Below are positions 27,219 through 35,455 of a stretch of 44,811 nucleotides of DNA, one piece after another. Positions within the stretch are counted from its first letter, which is position 1; every line of letters begins with the position of its first letter. The stretch is from contig JBLHHI010000009.1 in assembly GCA_047614125.1 (NCBI GenBank), forward strand, positions 1 through 44,811. The letters run 5' to 3'. The notes beneath the pieces were generated by a model. The model made no database searches, had not been told where the DNA came from, and saw only the letters and a list, made by a program, of their open reading frames with translations. Origin of the DNA: JBLHHI01 sp047614125. GTDB lineage: Bacteria > Bacteroidota > Bacteroidia > NS11-12g > UBA9320. Position numbers and translations under genes: made by a program.

Positions 27219-27226
27219 CAAAGGTA
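27219..27226 (-). promoter_or_regulatory. -7 box of the DUF5683 gene, close enough for a leaderless mRNA
   Basis: The complement of CAAAGGTA reads TACCTTTG, a perfect -7 box, ending 4 bp before the ATG at 27214. The same arrangement occurs at trmD. Confidence 0.45.
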
Positions 27227-27670
27227 CAACGTGTTGTGGATTGAGCAGAACATGGTTTAGTAATAACCTGAGTTCGATTAATCTTTTAAAATTCAGATTT
27301 GTATAGAACCCAAGCAGTGAGGTTAAGACAGGAGAGTTTATGTTTATGAACCGACTGACTTCAACGAAGCTAATTAGGTTTTATATACAAAAGTCCGCTT
27401 TACACTTGCGAAAAGCGATTTTCATCATAAAAATTACTCGAAAGGGCCCGCCCTGTCTTCGCAATTTTCACTTTAAACTCCCTATTTTCAAGCGTTCTGA
27501 ATTCAAAACATGAGTCGAAATCAGGTTAATAAATGTTCCCCATATAAAACGAATATGTTTTGCATGGATGATGCGCTTTGCCCATGAAGCAGCAGACCCT
27601 ATTTTGCTCAACTCAATTGTCCTTTTTTTGTTAGATTTACAAATAAGTCATTAGAATTCAAACTATTAGC
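27227..27670. other. Intergenic region with no recognisable gene
   Basis: About 440 bp between the divergent DUF5683 and DUF1569 genes. I find no ORF with family similarity, no tRNA and no strong terminator in it. It marks one edge of the block of plus-strand accessory genes that separates parB from DUF5683. Confidence 0.5.
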
Positions 27671-27689
27671 TTTGGTTCGCTGAACCAAA
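27671..27689 (+). promoter_or_regulatory. Perfect inverted repeat just upstream of the DUF1569 gene
   Basis: TTTGGTTC and GAACCAAA (8 bp each, 3-nt spacer) end 13 bp before the ATG at 27703. It could be an operator or a hairpin in the 5' leader. No T-run directly supports termination. Confidence 0.4.
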
Positions 27690-27702
27690 AATAAAAACAA
27701 AT

Positions 27703-28155
27703 ATGAAAAACGTTTTTGACCCTAACGTTGCTAATGAACTCGTTGAGCGCATTAAAAATCTTAAACCTGAAACCCCTAAGAAATGGGGAATAATGAACGC
27801 AGCGGCTATGTTGGCACATTGCAACGTAACCTATGAGACCATTTACGAAAACAAGCACACCAAGCCAACGGGATTCAAAAAATTAATTCTTAAAACTTTT
27901 GTTAAACCCAGTGTAATAAATGTGAAACCATACAGAAAAAACTCACTTTCGGCGCCCCATTTTATTATTTCTGAGGTTCGGGAATTTGACGCAGAACGCA
28001 AAAGGTTGATTGATTTTATAGAAAAAACACAACAGCTGGGCACGATTCATTTCCATGAAAAAGAATCACACTCCTTGGGTCCATTAAGCGAAGACGAGTG
28101 GAACAATCTGTTGTATAAGCACCTCGATCACCACTTAAATCAATTTGGGGTATAA
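27703..28155 (+). CDS. DUF1569 (DinB-like) protein
   Basis: This 150-residue soluble protein has the DUF1569 layout: an N-terminal helix (FDPNVANELVERIKNLKPET), then WGIMNAAAMLAHCNVTYETI with a potential metal-binding His, and a C-terminal SLGPLSEDEWNNLLYKHLDH with further histidines. These His positions match the DinB-like four-helix metal-binding fold. Enzymatic role is unknown; related DinB folds carry thiol-dependent transferases. A perfect palindrome sits just upstream. Confidence 0.85.
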   Translation: MKNVFDPNVANELVERIKNLKPETPKKWGIMNAAAMLAHCNVTYETIYENKHTKPTGFKKLILKTFVKPSVINVKPYRKNSLSAPHFIISEVREFDAERKRLIDFIEKTQQLGTIHFHEKESHSLGPLSEDEWNNLLYKHLDHHLNQFGV

Positions 28156-28335
28156 ATGTTCTTCAGTGAAGCATTTGTTTTGCGGAAATTTTGTTAAAGA
28201 ATATTTATTAAATAATTACAATTTGCAGGGTATTGTGCAGAAGCATGTGCATTGGCAATCAAAAAAATGATGCCCCCAGGCCAGAGCCCTTGTTTGCATT
28301 TTGCGCGAAAGATTGGAGACAAATAAAAAAAAAGT

Positions 28336-29130
28336 ATGAGCAACGATTATTTAGAGATTAACAAGGCACTTTGGAATAAAAAAACCTTGGTTCACGTTGA
28401 TTCTGAGTTTTACAATAATCCAGCTTTCTTGGATGGACAAACATCGTTGAAAGAGATCGAATTGGCATTGCTTGGAGATATCACTGGGCTCAAAGTGTTG
28501 CATTTGCAATGTCATTTTGGGCAAGATACCATTTCATTATCTCGATTAGGTGCTCAAGTTACCGGGGTAGATTTTTCGGAAATGGCAATTGATAAAGCAC
28601 AAGAAATGAACACATTAATGAAAGAAACGTGCCATTTTATCTGTTCAGATGTTTATCGTTTACCCGAAGTTCTGAATAATAAATTTGATCTGGTATTCAC
28701 AACGTATGGCACCATTGGTTGGTTGCCTGATATGAAAAAATGGGCCGGCGTAGTTTCACATTTTCTAAAACCAAGCGGTCGTTTAATTTTAGTAGATTTT
28801 CATCCGGCATTGTGGATGTTCGACAATGACTTCACTCACGTACAATACCGATATTTCAACAATGAACCCATCATTGAAGCAGAAGAAGGAACCTACGCAG
28901 ATAAATCTGCATCGATAAAAAAAACCAGTATTAATTGGAATCACAGCTTTGGTGAAATCCTTTCTGCAATGAAAATAAATGGCTTACAACTGGATGATTT
29001 TCAAGAATTTGATTATTCACCTTACCCTTGCTTTGATCATTCTGTTGAAACAGAACCTGGTAAACACCGAATTCAACATTTGGGCAACAAAATACCCATG
29101 TGCTATGCCATCACGGCTGATAAGAAGTAA
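28336..29130 (+). CDS. Class I SAM-dependent methyltransferase
   Basis: The 264-residue protein has the Rossmann-type methyltransferase core with motif I VLHLQCHFGQDTISLSRLGA, the acidic end of beta 2 in VTGVDFSEMAIDKAQEM, and motif IV in NKFDLVFTTYGTIGWLPDM. The first glycine of the usual ExGxGxG is replaced (LQCHFGQDT), which is seen in the UbiE/small-molecule methyltransferase subgroup of Bacteroidota. The substrate cannot be inferred. It has no operon partner; the neighbours on each side are 180 and 269 bp away. Confidence 0.88.
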   Translation: MSNDYLEINKALWNKKTLVHVDSEFYNNPAFLDGQTSLKEIELALLGDITGLKVLHLQCHFGQDTISLSRLGAQVTGVDFSEMAIDKAQEMNTLMKETCHFICSDVYRLPEVLNNKFDLVFTTYGTIGWLPDMKKWAGVVSHFLKPSGRLILVDFHPALWMFDNDFTHVQYRYFNNEPIIEAEEGTYADKSASIKKTSINWNHSFGEILSAMKINGLQLDDFQEFDYSPYPCFDHSVETEPGKHRIQHLGNKIPMCYAITADKK

Positions 29131-29399
29131 AAACTGAAACGGTTTAAGAACAAAGATCAAGCTGTACATTATCAAGAGGTCATCAATAAGTGAGGGTGGA
29201 TCTTATGCAGATCCAATCAAAATCGTATTGTTATCCAATCATATATCTTTAAAATGCATAAATAGTTGTGAGCAAGTGTAAATAATCGGTTTTCAGATAT
29301 TATCTTTGAATTAATCTGAAACATTTTTACGAAAAAGAGTTTAAATTCTTGGCTCGTAATGGATGATTAAAATCAGACGCGATTAAATTTAAATAATAT

Positions 29400-29855
29400 A
29401 TGGGTAGATCACAAGAAACATTCAGTAAAAAGGAAGTTCGAAACAAAAAGGAAAAGAAACGGAAGGAAAAAGAAGCTAAGAAACTTGCCAGACGTGAAAC
29501 CGAAACAAAGGGCACCTTGAATGACATGATGGCTTATGTTGATGAATTTGGCAATATAACAGACACTCCCCCGGATCCAACGAAGAAAAAAGTTGAAATC
29601 AATTTAGAGGACATCGAAATAACGGTTCCGAAGGGTGAAGACATGGAAGAAGTTGATTTGGTACGTAAAGGGGTTGTTACCTTTTACAACGATGCCAAGG
29701 GCTTTGGTTTTATCAAAGATTCTGTAACTTCAGAAAGCATCTTTGTACACATCAATAATTCTGAAGACGAGTTAAAAGAAAACAATATGGTAATCTTTGA
29801 AGTTGAAAGAGGACTTAAGGGACTGACCGCTGTTAATGTTAAACTCGATAAATAA
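29400..29855 (+). CDS. Cold-shock domain protein with basic N-terminal extension
   Basis: The 151-residue protein has an ~85-residue N-terminal extension that begins with a Lys/Arg-rich helix (KKEVRNKKEKKRKEKEAKK). A C-terminal cold-shock domain follows from about residue 88. The RNA-binding motif RNP1 appears as AKGFGFI and RNP2 as SIFVHI. The cold-shock fold binds single-stranded nucleic acid and acts as an RNA chaperone; the basic tail probably adds RNA affinity. This extended form is common in Bacteroidota. Confidence 0.92.
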   Translation: MGRSQETFSKKEVRNKKEKKRKEKEAKKLARRETETKGTLNDMMAYVDEFGNITDTPPDPTKKKVEINLEDIEITVPKGEDMEEVDLVRKGVVTFYNDAKGFGFIKDSVTSESIFVHINNSEDELKENNMVIFEVERGLKGLTAVNVKLDK

Positions 29856-29884
29856 GCTGATTCTTTGAGTCTATGACGTAGGCT

Positions 29885-30386
29885 ATGAACTCAATACGAA
29901 CGGTTCAAATTAACGATGCAGCTCGCATAGCCGAGATTTATAATCATTACATTCTACAATAACCTTCGAGCAAGAAGCCATTGATGCCCATGAAATGGCC
30001 GAACGCATTGCGATCATAACTAAAAAGTATCCATGCTTGGTTCTTGAACACAACCATGTATTACTAGGATTTGCTCATGCAAATGATTGGAAATCAATAT
30101 GTTAGCACCTTCATTCTGCAGAAACATCTATATATATATTGATCCCAAACAGGTCTCTAAGGGATACGGATTATTATTGTACAAAGCCCTGTTAAGCGAA
30201 TTATCAAAAACACATTTGCACCCACTCATTGCTGGCATAGCCCTACCCAACGAGGTGATCATAGCATTGCACGAAAAATTAGGTTTTGAAAAGGTGGCAC
30301 AGTTTAGAGAGGTTGGTTACAAATTTGAACAATGGTTGGATGTAGGCTACTGGGAATACCTCGTTGAAAATAAACCCGAATCATAA
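29885..30386 (+). pseudogene. Decayed GNAT N-acetyltransferase (PAT/MddA-like)
   Basis: Three frames together spell a phosphinothricin-type acetyltransferase. The start, an ATG at 29885, gives RTVQINDAARIAEIYNHYIL. A deletion near 29954 shifts the frame, after which TITFEQEAIDAHEMAERIA continues. A TAG at 30103-30105 interrupts the segment ANDWKSIC-HLHSAETSIYI. Then a +2 slip in the (TA)5 tract at 30129-30138 moves into the frame that encodes IDPKQVSKGYGLLLYKALL and ends at 30386. Three independent lesions argue for a dead gene rather than a sequencing error. The shorter ORF from 30087 is not a real gene start. Confidence 0.85.
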
Positions 30387-30406
30387 ATCAAAAAAAGAGT
30401 ACAACG

Positions 30407-30628
30407 ATGTCTGAACATAAACTTACCGGCACAAAACGATCGAACGTTGAAATTGGCGACCTCGTGGAAGTGGTTAAAAAGCAACATCAACGTTCTGGTG
30501 AATTAACCGAAGGCTTGGTTACACGTTTGTTAACCAGTTCATCTTCTCATCCACATGGCATTAAGGTAATGCTAGACAGCGGAGAAGTTGGCAGAGTTCA
30601 ATGGGTTTTAAAAGAAGATGTAGATTAA
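30407..30628 (+). CDS. ywbE: YwbE family protein
   Basis: The 73-residue protein matches the YwbE/DUF2196 family: EIGDLVEVVKKQHQRSGELT, then EGLVTRLLTSSSSHPHGIKV and GEVGRVQWVL at the end. The family consists of short single-domain proteins found in many bacteria, with no established function. It starts 20 bp after the GNAT pseudogene and converges on parB with a 1-bp gap. Confidence 0.9.
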   Translation: MSEHKLTGTKRSNVEIGDLVEVVKKQHQRSGELTEGLVTRLLTSSSSHPHGIKVMLDSGEVGRVQWVLKEDVD

Positions 30629-30629
30629 A

Positions 30630-31535
30630 TCAACTGATCTCTCGCATTTTCTCCAAAATAAGCGCCAAATGTGGCTTGTCTTCAAAGTGTATCACGATTT
30701 GACCACGTTCTCCATCCACAGCCTTAAATTCGATACTTGATTCCAACTTCTTGACCAAGAGATCTTTATACGGTTTAAACTCTTTGAAATTTGCTTTTGG
30801 AAGTTTTACTTTCTTGTCGGTTGTAGGAAAGAGTCCTCCTCTGTTTTGATACTGTTTAACGAGTTCTTCAACCTTGCGTACGGAAAGGTGCTCATCAATC
30901 GCCTTTCGGCAAAACATAAGTTGAGCCTCTTCATCTTCAATGGTGATTAGAGCCCGTGCATGACCCATAGATAATTTAGATTGTTGCACGGCCAATTGAA
31001 TTTCATCGGGTAAGCGAAGCAAACGAAGATAGTTGTTTACCGTACTTCTCTTTTTCCCAACACGTTCGCCAAGCTCTTCTTGTTTCAAACCACATTCATC
31101 CAACAAACGTTTGTAACTCACAGCAATTTCAACGGCATTAAGATCTTCACGTTGAATGTTCTCGATCAGCGCCATTTCCAGCATCTCTTGGTCGTTTGCC
31201 AAGCGGATGTATGCTGGAATTTCGGATAACCCAGCTATTATGCTGGCACGCGTTCTTCGTTCACCACTGATGAGCTCGTACTGTTCGAACCCAATTTTGC
31301 GCACCGTTATGGGCTGAATTACGCCATGTATGGTAATGGACTCGGCAAGTTCGTTTAACGATTCTTCCTCAAACTCAGTTCGAGGTTGAAAGGGATTCGC
31401 AATAACTTGAACCAGTGGAATCATTGCCACCGAACTGGGTGAGCGATGAATGACCTCTGTTTGATTATCCGCGTCAGAATTATCTAAAAGGGCCCCCAAG
31501 CCCTTGCCCAATGCATTTCTTTTAACCATGTTCAA
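30630..31535 (-). CDS. parB: Chromosome-partitioning protein ParB
   Basis: The 301-residue ParB/Spo0J protein is a CTP-dependent clamp that loads at parS sites and organises the origin region. The CTP-binding motif is ELISGERRTRASIIAGL, followed by MALIENIQREDLNAVEIAVS and the HTH region GLKQEELGERVGKKRSTVNN. The C-terminal dimerisation domain is short. The start codon chosen gives the typical KRNALGKGLGALLDN N-terminus. It follows parA by 9 bp. I found no exact parS palindrome in the window. Confidence 0.97.
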   Translation of the reverse strand: MNMVKRNALGKGLGALLDNSDADNQTEVIHRSPSSVAMIPLVQVIANPFQPRTEFEEESLNELAESITIHGVIQPITVRKIGFEQYELISGERRTRASIIAGLSEIPAYIRLANDQEMLEMALIENIQREDLNAVEIAVSYKRLLDECGLKQEELGERVGKKRSTVNNYLRLLRLPDEIQLAVQQSKLSMGHARALITIEDEEAQLMFCRKAIDEHLSVRKVEELVKQYQNRGGLFPTTDKKVKLPKANFKEFKPYKDLLVKKLESSIEFKAVDGERGQIVIHFEDKPHLALILEKMREIS

Positions 31536-31544
31536 AATTGGTTC

Positions 31545-32345
31545 TTAGCTTAATACTTTTTCCTGAGCGGCTAACTTCGTCATGCCGTTCTTTTGCATAA
31601 TCTCCCGAGCGAGATTTAAATAATTAATACTTCCTGTTGCCGTTGCATCATGTTCCAGCACTGGAATGCCAAAACTTGGTGCCTCACTCAGCTTGGTATT
31701 TCGCTGAATAATTGTATCGAAAACCAACTCCTGGAAGTGGAGCTTTACCTCATCCACCACTTGGTTTGAAAGACGTAACCGACTGTCGAACATCGTTAAC
31801 AACAATCCTTCAATATCTAAATTAACATTGATGTTGCGCTGAATTAACTTAATGGTATTCAACAACTTACCCAATCCTTCAAGGGCAAAGTACTCACATT
31901 GAACCGGAATGATTACCGAATCTGAAGCCGCCAAAGCGTTGGTAGTTATTAAACCCAACGACGGTGAGCAATCGATGAGAATAAAATCGTAATCTTCCGA
32001 AATTTTACCCAATACCCTCGACATAAGCTTTTCTCGGTTTGGTAGGTCAATCATTTCGATCTCCGCTCCTACTAAATCAATGTTAGAAGGAATTAAATCT
32101 AAGAACGGATTGTTCGTTTTCAGAATGATATCTTCCGCTCTAATGTCTTGAATTAAGGTTTCGTACAAACCCACCTTAATGTTTCTTGGGTCAAAACCAA
32201 ATCCCGATGTAGAGTTTGCCTGTGGATCTGCATCCACCAAAAGCACCTTATTCTCCAAAATGGCCAAGCTAAATGCTAAATTTATAGCCGTAGTTGTTTT
32301 TCCAACCCCTCCCTTTTGATTCGCAACACTTATTATTTTCGTCAT
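31545..32345 (-). CDS. parA: ParA/Soj-family chromosome-partitioning ATPase
   Basis: The 266-residue protein has the deviant Walker A motif SVANQKGGVGKTTTAINLAF at its N-terminus, Walker A' in KVLLVDADPQANSTSGFG and Walker B in YDFILIDCSPSLGLITTNAL. ParA dimerises with ATP on nucleoid DNA and works with ParB in segregation of the origin. It has no N-terminal HTH, so it is the chromosomal Soj type. It lies directly upstream of parB and 5 bp after the UPF0173 hydrolase gene on the same strand. Confidence 0.97.
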   Translation of the reverse strand: MTKIISVANQKGGVGKTTTAINLAFSLAILENKVLLVDADPQANSTSGFGFDPRNIKVGLYETLIQDIRAEDIILKTNNPFLDLIPSNIDLVGAEIEMIDLPNREKLMSRVLGKISEDYDFILIDCSPSLGLITTNALAASDSVIIPVQCEYFALEGLGKLLNTIKLIQRNINVNLDIEGLLLTMFDSRLRLSNQVVDEVKLHFQELVFDTIIQRNTKLSEAPSFGIPVLEHDATATGSINYLNLAREIMQKNGMTKLAAQEKVLS

Positions 32346-32350
32346 TCTAA

Positions 32351-33058
32351 TTATTTACTTGTTAAAATATTCGTCTCTACCTCTATTCTACTGCCAATGG
32401 TCATAAGATCCAATTGCATTCCTTCACTTTTAAACTTTTGTATTGCCTGGGCTTCATCAATCTGAATGTAGCCAAAGGTATTGTAATGCATGCCAATAAT
32501 CCGGTTGCAATTCACCCATTTTGCCGCTTTTACCGCATCGTCTACTCCCATCGTAAAATTATCTCCTAAGGGCAAAATGGCGGCCGCCAAGGCAAATTCT
32601 TCAGCAATGAGCTTCATGTCAAAATGCAAGCTGGTATCACCGGCAAAATACACGCTTTCTTTTTCACCCTTTATCACAAAGCCTCCAGGGTTTCCTGCAT
32701 AACTGCCATCGGGAAATGAACTGGAATGAATCGCATTCACCATTTTTACCTCAACCGAGTTAAATCTTTTATTGCCCCCAATGTTCATAGGATGAACCTT
32801 TTGATACCCTTGTTTTTCAACCCAAGTTGTAATTTCGAAATTAGATACAACCATCGCCTTCGTTTGCTTCGCAAGCAAGAGTAAATCTGAAATGTGATCC
32901 CCATGGCCGTGGGAAACAAGGATGATATCTGCATCAATGGTGGCAAGCGCTATGTTTTTTGCCAACGGATTATCCATTATGAACGGATCCGTTAGTATTT
33001 TCACACCATCTATTTCGATCACAAAACACGAGTGACCCAAATACCATATTTTTGCCAT
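32351..33058 (-). CDS. UPF0173 metal-dependent hydrolase (metallo-beta-lactamase fold)
   Basis: From the ATG at 33058 this is a 235-residue protein. The metal-binding motif is present as ILVSHGHGDHISDLLLLA (HxHxDH), with later ligands in HSSSFPDGSYAGNPGGFVIK, VYFAGDTSLHFDMKLIAEEF and RIIGMHYNTFGYI. This matches the YtkL/UPF0173 subgroup, whose physiological substrate is not established. The start at residue 9 of the longer frame is preferred because a minus-strand -7 box lies at 33080-33087. It is the first gene of a probable hydrolase-parA-parB operon. Confidence 0.92.
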   Translation of the reverse strand: MAKIWYLGHSCFVIEIDGVKILTDPFIMDNPLAKNIALATIDADIILVSHGHGDHISDLLLLAKQTKAMVVSNFEITTWVEKQGYQKVHPMNIGGNKRFNSVEVKMVNAIHSSSFPDGSYAGNPGGFVIKGEKESVYFAGDTSLHFDMKLIAEEFALAAAILPLGDNFTMGVDDAVKAAKWVNCNRIIGMHYNTFGYIQIDEAQAIQKFKSEGMQLDLMTIGSRIEVETNILTSK

Positions 33059-33087
33059 GTTGAGGTTTTTTAACGAGTTCAAAACTA
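33047..33087. promoter_or_regulatory. Divergent -7 boxes for the hydrolase-parAB operon and the peptide-binding protein
   Basis: TAGTTTTG on the minus strand (33080-33087) and TATTTTTG on the plus strand (33047-33054) are both perfect TAnnTTTG matches facing away from each other with overlapping transcripts. Neither has a clear -33 box. Confidence 0.4.
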
Positions 33088-33107
33088 TTTCATTCTCCCG
33101 TCTCCCT

Positions 33108-34712
33108 ATGAACAGGTTACTGCTACTTATTCACATCAATCTGTTGTTAATATCCTGTCAATCGTCCATTTTACAGGAAAACAAAAAAGTATTTAGGTAC
33201 AATGCAGGCAACGGAATCACCTCTTTAGACCCGGCATTTTCATCCAATCAGGATAACATATGGGCAGTAAATCAGCTGTTTAACGGTTTGGTTTCGCTCG
33301 ATACAACCTTGCATGCTAAGCCCGCTTTGGCAGAGCGATGGCAAATCACAAATAATGGAAAGATATACACATTCCACCTTCGAAATGATGTCTATTTCCA
33401 CCTTGATCCGTGTTTTAACGGAAAGCGCAAAAAGTGTACTGCAAGAGATGTTCAATATTCCTTCGAACGGCTGGTCGACCCAAAAACTGCCTCCCCTGGA
33501 GCCTGGATATTCAACGACAAGGTTGGGCCAAAGGGTTTTGTTGTGTTGGACGACTCAACTTTTCAGATCACATTGAACGAAGCCTTTGCTCCTTTTTTAG
33601 GAATTCTCAGCATGTCGTATTGCAACGTTGTTCCAAAAGAAGCCATTGAGTATTACGGTAAATCGTTTGGTCACCACCCAGTTGGTACCGGACCGTTTCA
33701 ATTCTTTTTGTGGGAAGATGATGTTTCGCTGGTTCTGCATAAAAATTCAAACTATTTTGAAACGTTTGAAAACCAGCGCCTTCCATTGCTCGATGCCGTG
33801 CAAGTGTCGTTTATTAAAAATAAAGAAATGGCGCTTTTGCAATTCTTAGAAGGCAAATCCGATTTATACAATGGGCTGGTGAGCTCGGTTAAAGACGAAG
33901 TTTTAACGCAAGCTGGAACCCTTAAAGCTAAGTGGGCCGATGCAATAAGCTTAGAGATTCAACCCTTTCTTAATACGGAATATTTGGCCATGTGGGTCGA
34001 CGATCAATCGAGTGCGCATCCATTTAATTCCATTCATTTCCGACAAGCACTCAATTGTGCCGTAAACAAAGACGCCATGTTGCAATATTTACGAAACAAC
34101 ATTGGCAGACCCGCCAACGGTGGATTTATACCCATTGGCTTGCCCGGTCATTTGGAGCAAGCTTCGTTTCAATACAGTCCGAATAGGGCAATAGAGCTGC
34201 TCACTCAATCGGGTTATCTGGCAAACCCAACTCCCATTACATTAACTACTACGGCAGAGTATCTCGACTTGTGCGTTTACATCCAACAACAGTTAAACGA
34301 CGTTGGAGTGGTTTGCGAGCTTGAAGTGCTGCCTTCTGCTCAAATTAAAGAGGCAAAGCGAAATGGTAAGCTCACGTTTTTTAGAGCGTCTTGGATTATG
34401 GATTACCCCGATGCAGAAAACTATTTGTCGTGTTTTTACAGTCCAAATTTTTCGCCAAATGGCCCGAATTACACGCATTTTAAGAACCTCGAATTCGACC
34501 AGCTCTATCAACAAGCCCTTTTGGAAGTGAATGATAATGAACGACTTAAAATCTATCACCAGATGGAAGAAATCATCATTCGAGAAGCCCCAGTACTGGT
34601 TTTATTTTATGATGAAAGCATACGAATGTTAAGCAAAAGAGTCGTTAACATCCCCAACAACGCCATCAACATTTTGAATCTAAAAAAGGCCGATATTCTT
34701 CCTCATAACTGA
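33108..34712 (+). CDS. Oligopeptide-type ABC transporter substrate-binding lipoprotein (family 5)
   Basis: From the ATG at 33108 the 534-residue protein has a lipoprotein signal (MNRLLLLIHINLLLISC), so it should be anchored by Cys17. The SBP_bac_5 layout is clear: GITSLDPAFSSNQDNIWAVN, LAERWQITNNGKIYTFHLRN, the family motif DVQYSFERLVDPKTASPGAW, and FRQALNCAVNKDAMLQYLRN in the second lobe. Such proteins bind peptides or related solutes for DppBCDF/OppBCDF-type importers. No permease or ATPase genes are adjacent, so it is an orphan binding protein here. Confidence 0.93.
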   Translation: MNRLLLLIHINLLLISCQSSILQENKKVFRYNAGNGITSLDPAFSSNQDNIWAVNQLFNGLVSLDTTLHAKPALAERWQITNNGKIYTFHLRNDVYFHLDPCFNGKRKKCTARDVQYSFERLVDPKTASPGAWIFNDKVGPKGFVVLDDSTFQITLNEAFAPFLGILSMSYCNVVPKEAIEYYGKSFGHHPVGTGPFQFFLWEDDVSLVLHKNSNYFETFENQRLPLLDAVQVSFIKNKEMALLQFLEGKSDLYNGLVSSVKDEVLTQAGTLKAKWADAISLEIQPFLNTEYLAMWVDDQSSAHPFNSIHFRQALNCAVNKDAMLQYLRNNIGRPANGGFIPIGLPGHLEQASFQYSPNRAIELLTQSGYLANPTPITLTTTAEYLDLCVYIQQQLNDVGVVCELEVLPSAQIKEAKRNGKLTFFRASWIMDYPDAENYLSCFYSPNFSPNGPNYTHFKNLEFDQLYQQALLEVNDNERLKIYHQMEEIIIREAPVLVLFYDESIRMLSKRVVNIPNNAINILNLKKADILPHN

Positions 34713-34770
34713 CCAAAGGTGCCGTTTATCAAAATTGAAATGCGATATTTGCGCCCTATATATTTTGGTT

Positions 34771-35319
34771 ATGGAAATAGGTGAAAAATTGTTCAAATTT
34801 GAGCTAAAAGGGACGGACGGTGAGCTGTATTCGAACTATACACACGCGGATCGATCAGCACTTTTAATTGTTATTACGTGTAACCACTGTCCATACGCCA
34901 GAGCCTATTGGAAGCGAATTATTAAGCTCGCCAATAGGTATGAAGAAGATAATCTAGCCATCATTGCCATCAACCCGAACGACGCAAAACAATACCCCGA
35001 CGATTCGTTCGATAACATGAAAAAGATGATGGAAGAATTGGGGAATCCGTTCTTGTACTTACACGATGAAACGCAAGAAGTTGCCAAAAAGCTTGGAGCC
35101 ACGCGCACACCAGAGGTGTTTTTATTTAATTCTAAACGAGAACTGGCTTATCAAGGCGCTATAGACGACAGTTGGGACAATGCCATGGCCGTAACAAGAG
35201 TGTTTTTAGAAGATGCCATTGAAGCAGCTTTGGATGGCTTAGAAGTTGATTTTCCGAGAATAACCGCCGTTGGCTGCTCGGTAAAATGGATTAAGGGAAA
35301 CGAACCTCCAATGGTTTAG
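34771..35319 (+). CDS. Thioredoxin-like protein (AhpC/TSA/Redoxin family)
   Basis: From the ATG at 34771 this is a 182-residue cytoplasmic protein. The redox pair is in the CxxC-type motif VITCNHCPYARAYWKRI, with cysteines separated by two residues. The thioredoxin-fold cis-proline region is seen in KLGATRTPEVFLFNSKREL. The family start EIGEKLFKFELKGTDG fits the chosen start. It probably reduces disulphides or peroxides; the substrate is unknown. The longer upstream start (34735) has no similarity to family members. Confidence 0.9.
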   Translation: MEIGEKLFKFELKGTDGELYSNYTHADRSALLIVITCNHCPYARAYWKRIIKLANRYEEDNLAIIAINPNDAKQYPDDSFDNMKKMMEELGNPFLYLHDETQEVAKKLGATRTPEVFLFNSKRELAYQGAIDDSWDNAMAVTRVFLEDAIEAALDGLEVDFPRITAVGCSVKWIKGNEPPMV

Positions 35320-35455
35320 TACGACTTGAATCTTAACTAATCAATGGGTACAAATTCATTGAGAAGGTTCTTCAAAAGAGTGGAAGCTGGATGCACTAGC
35401 AAGAAGCCATGCACTTGAAATTATAAATGCACAACATTAACTAGCCCTAGAAGGC

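Noticed and set aside
30129..30138. (TA)5 tract as a phase-variation switch for the acetyltransferase
   Set aside because: Two other lesions (a deletion near 29954 and the TAG at 30103) would still inactivate the gene whatever the repeat length.
30630..32345. parS sites near parAB
   Set aside because: No exact or near-exact TGTTTCACGTGAAACA-type palindrome was found by reading the region.
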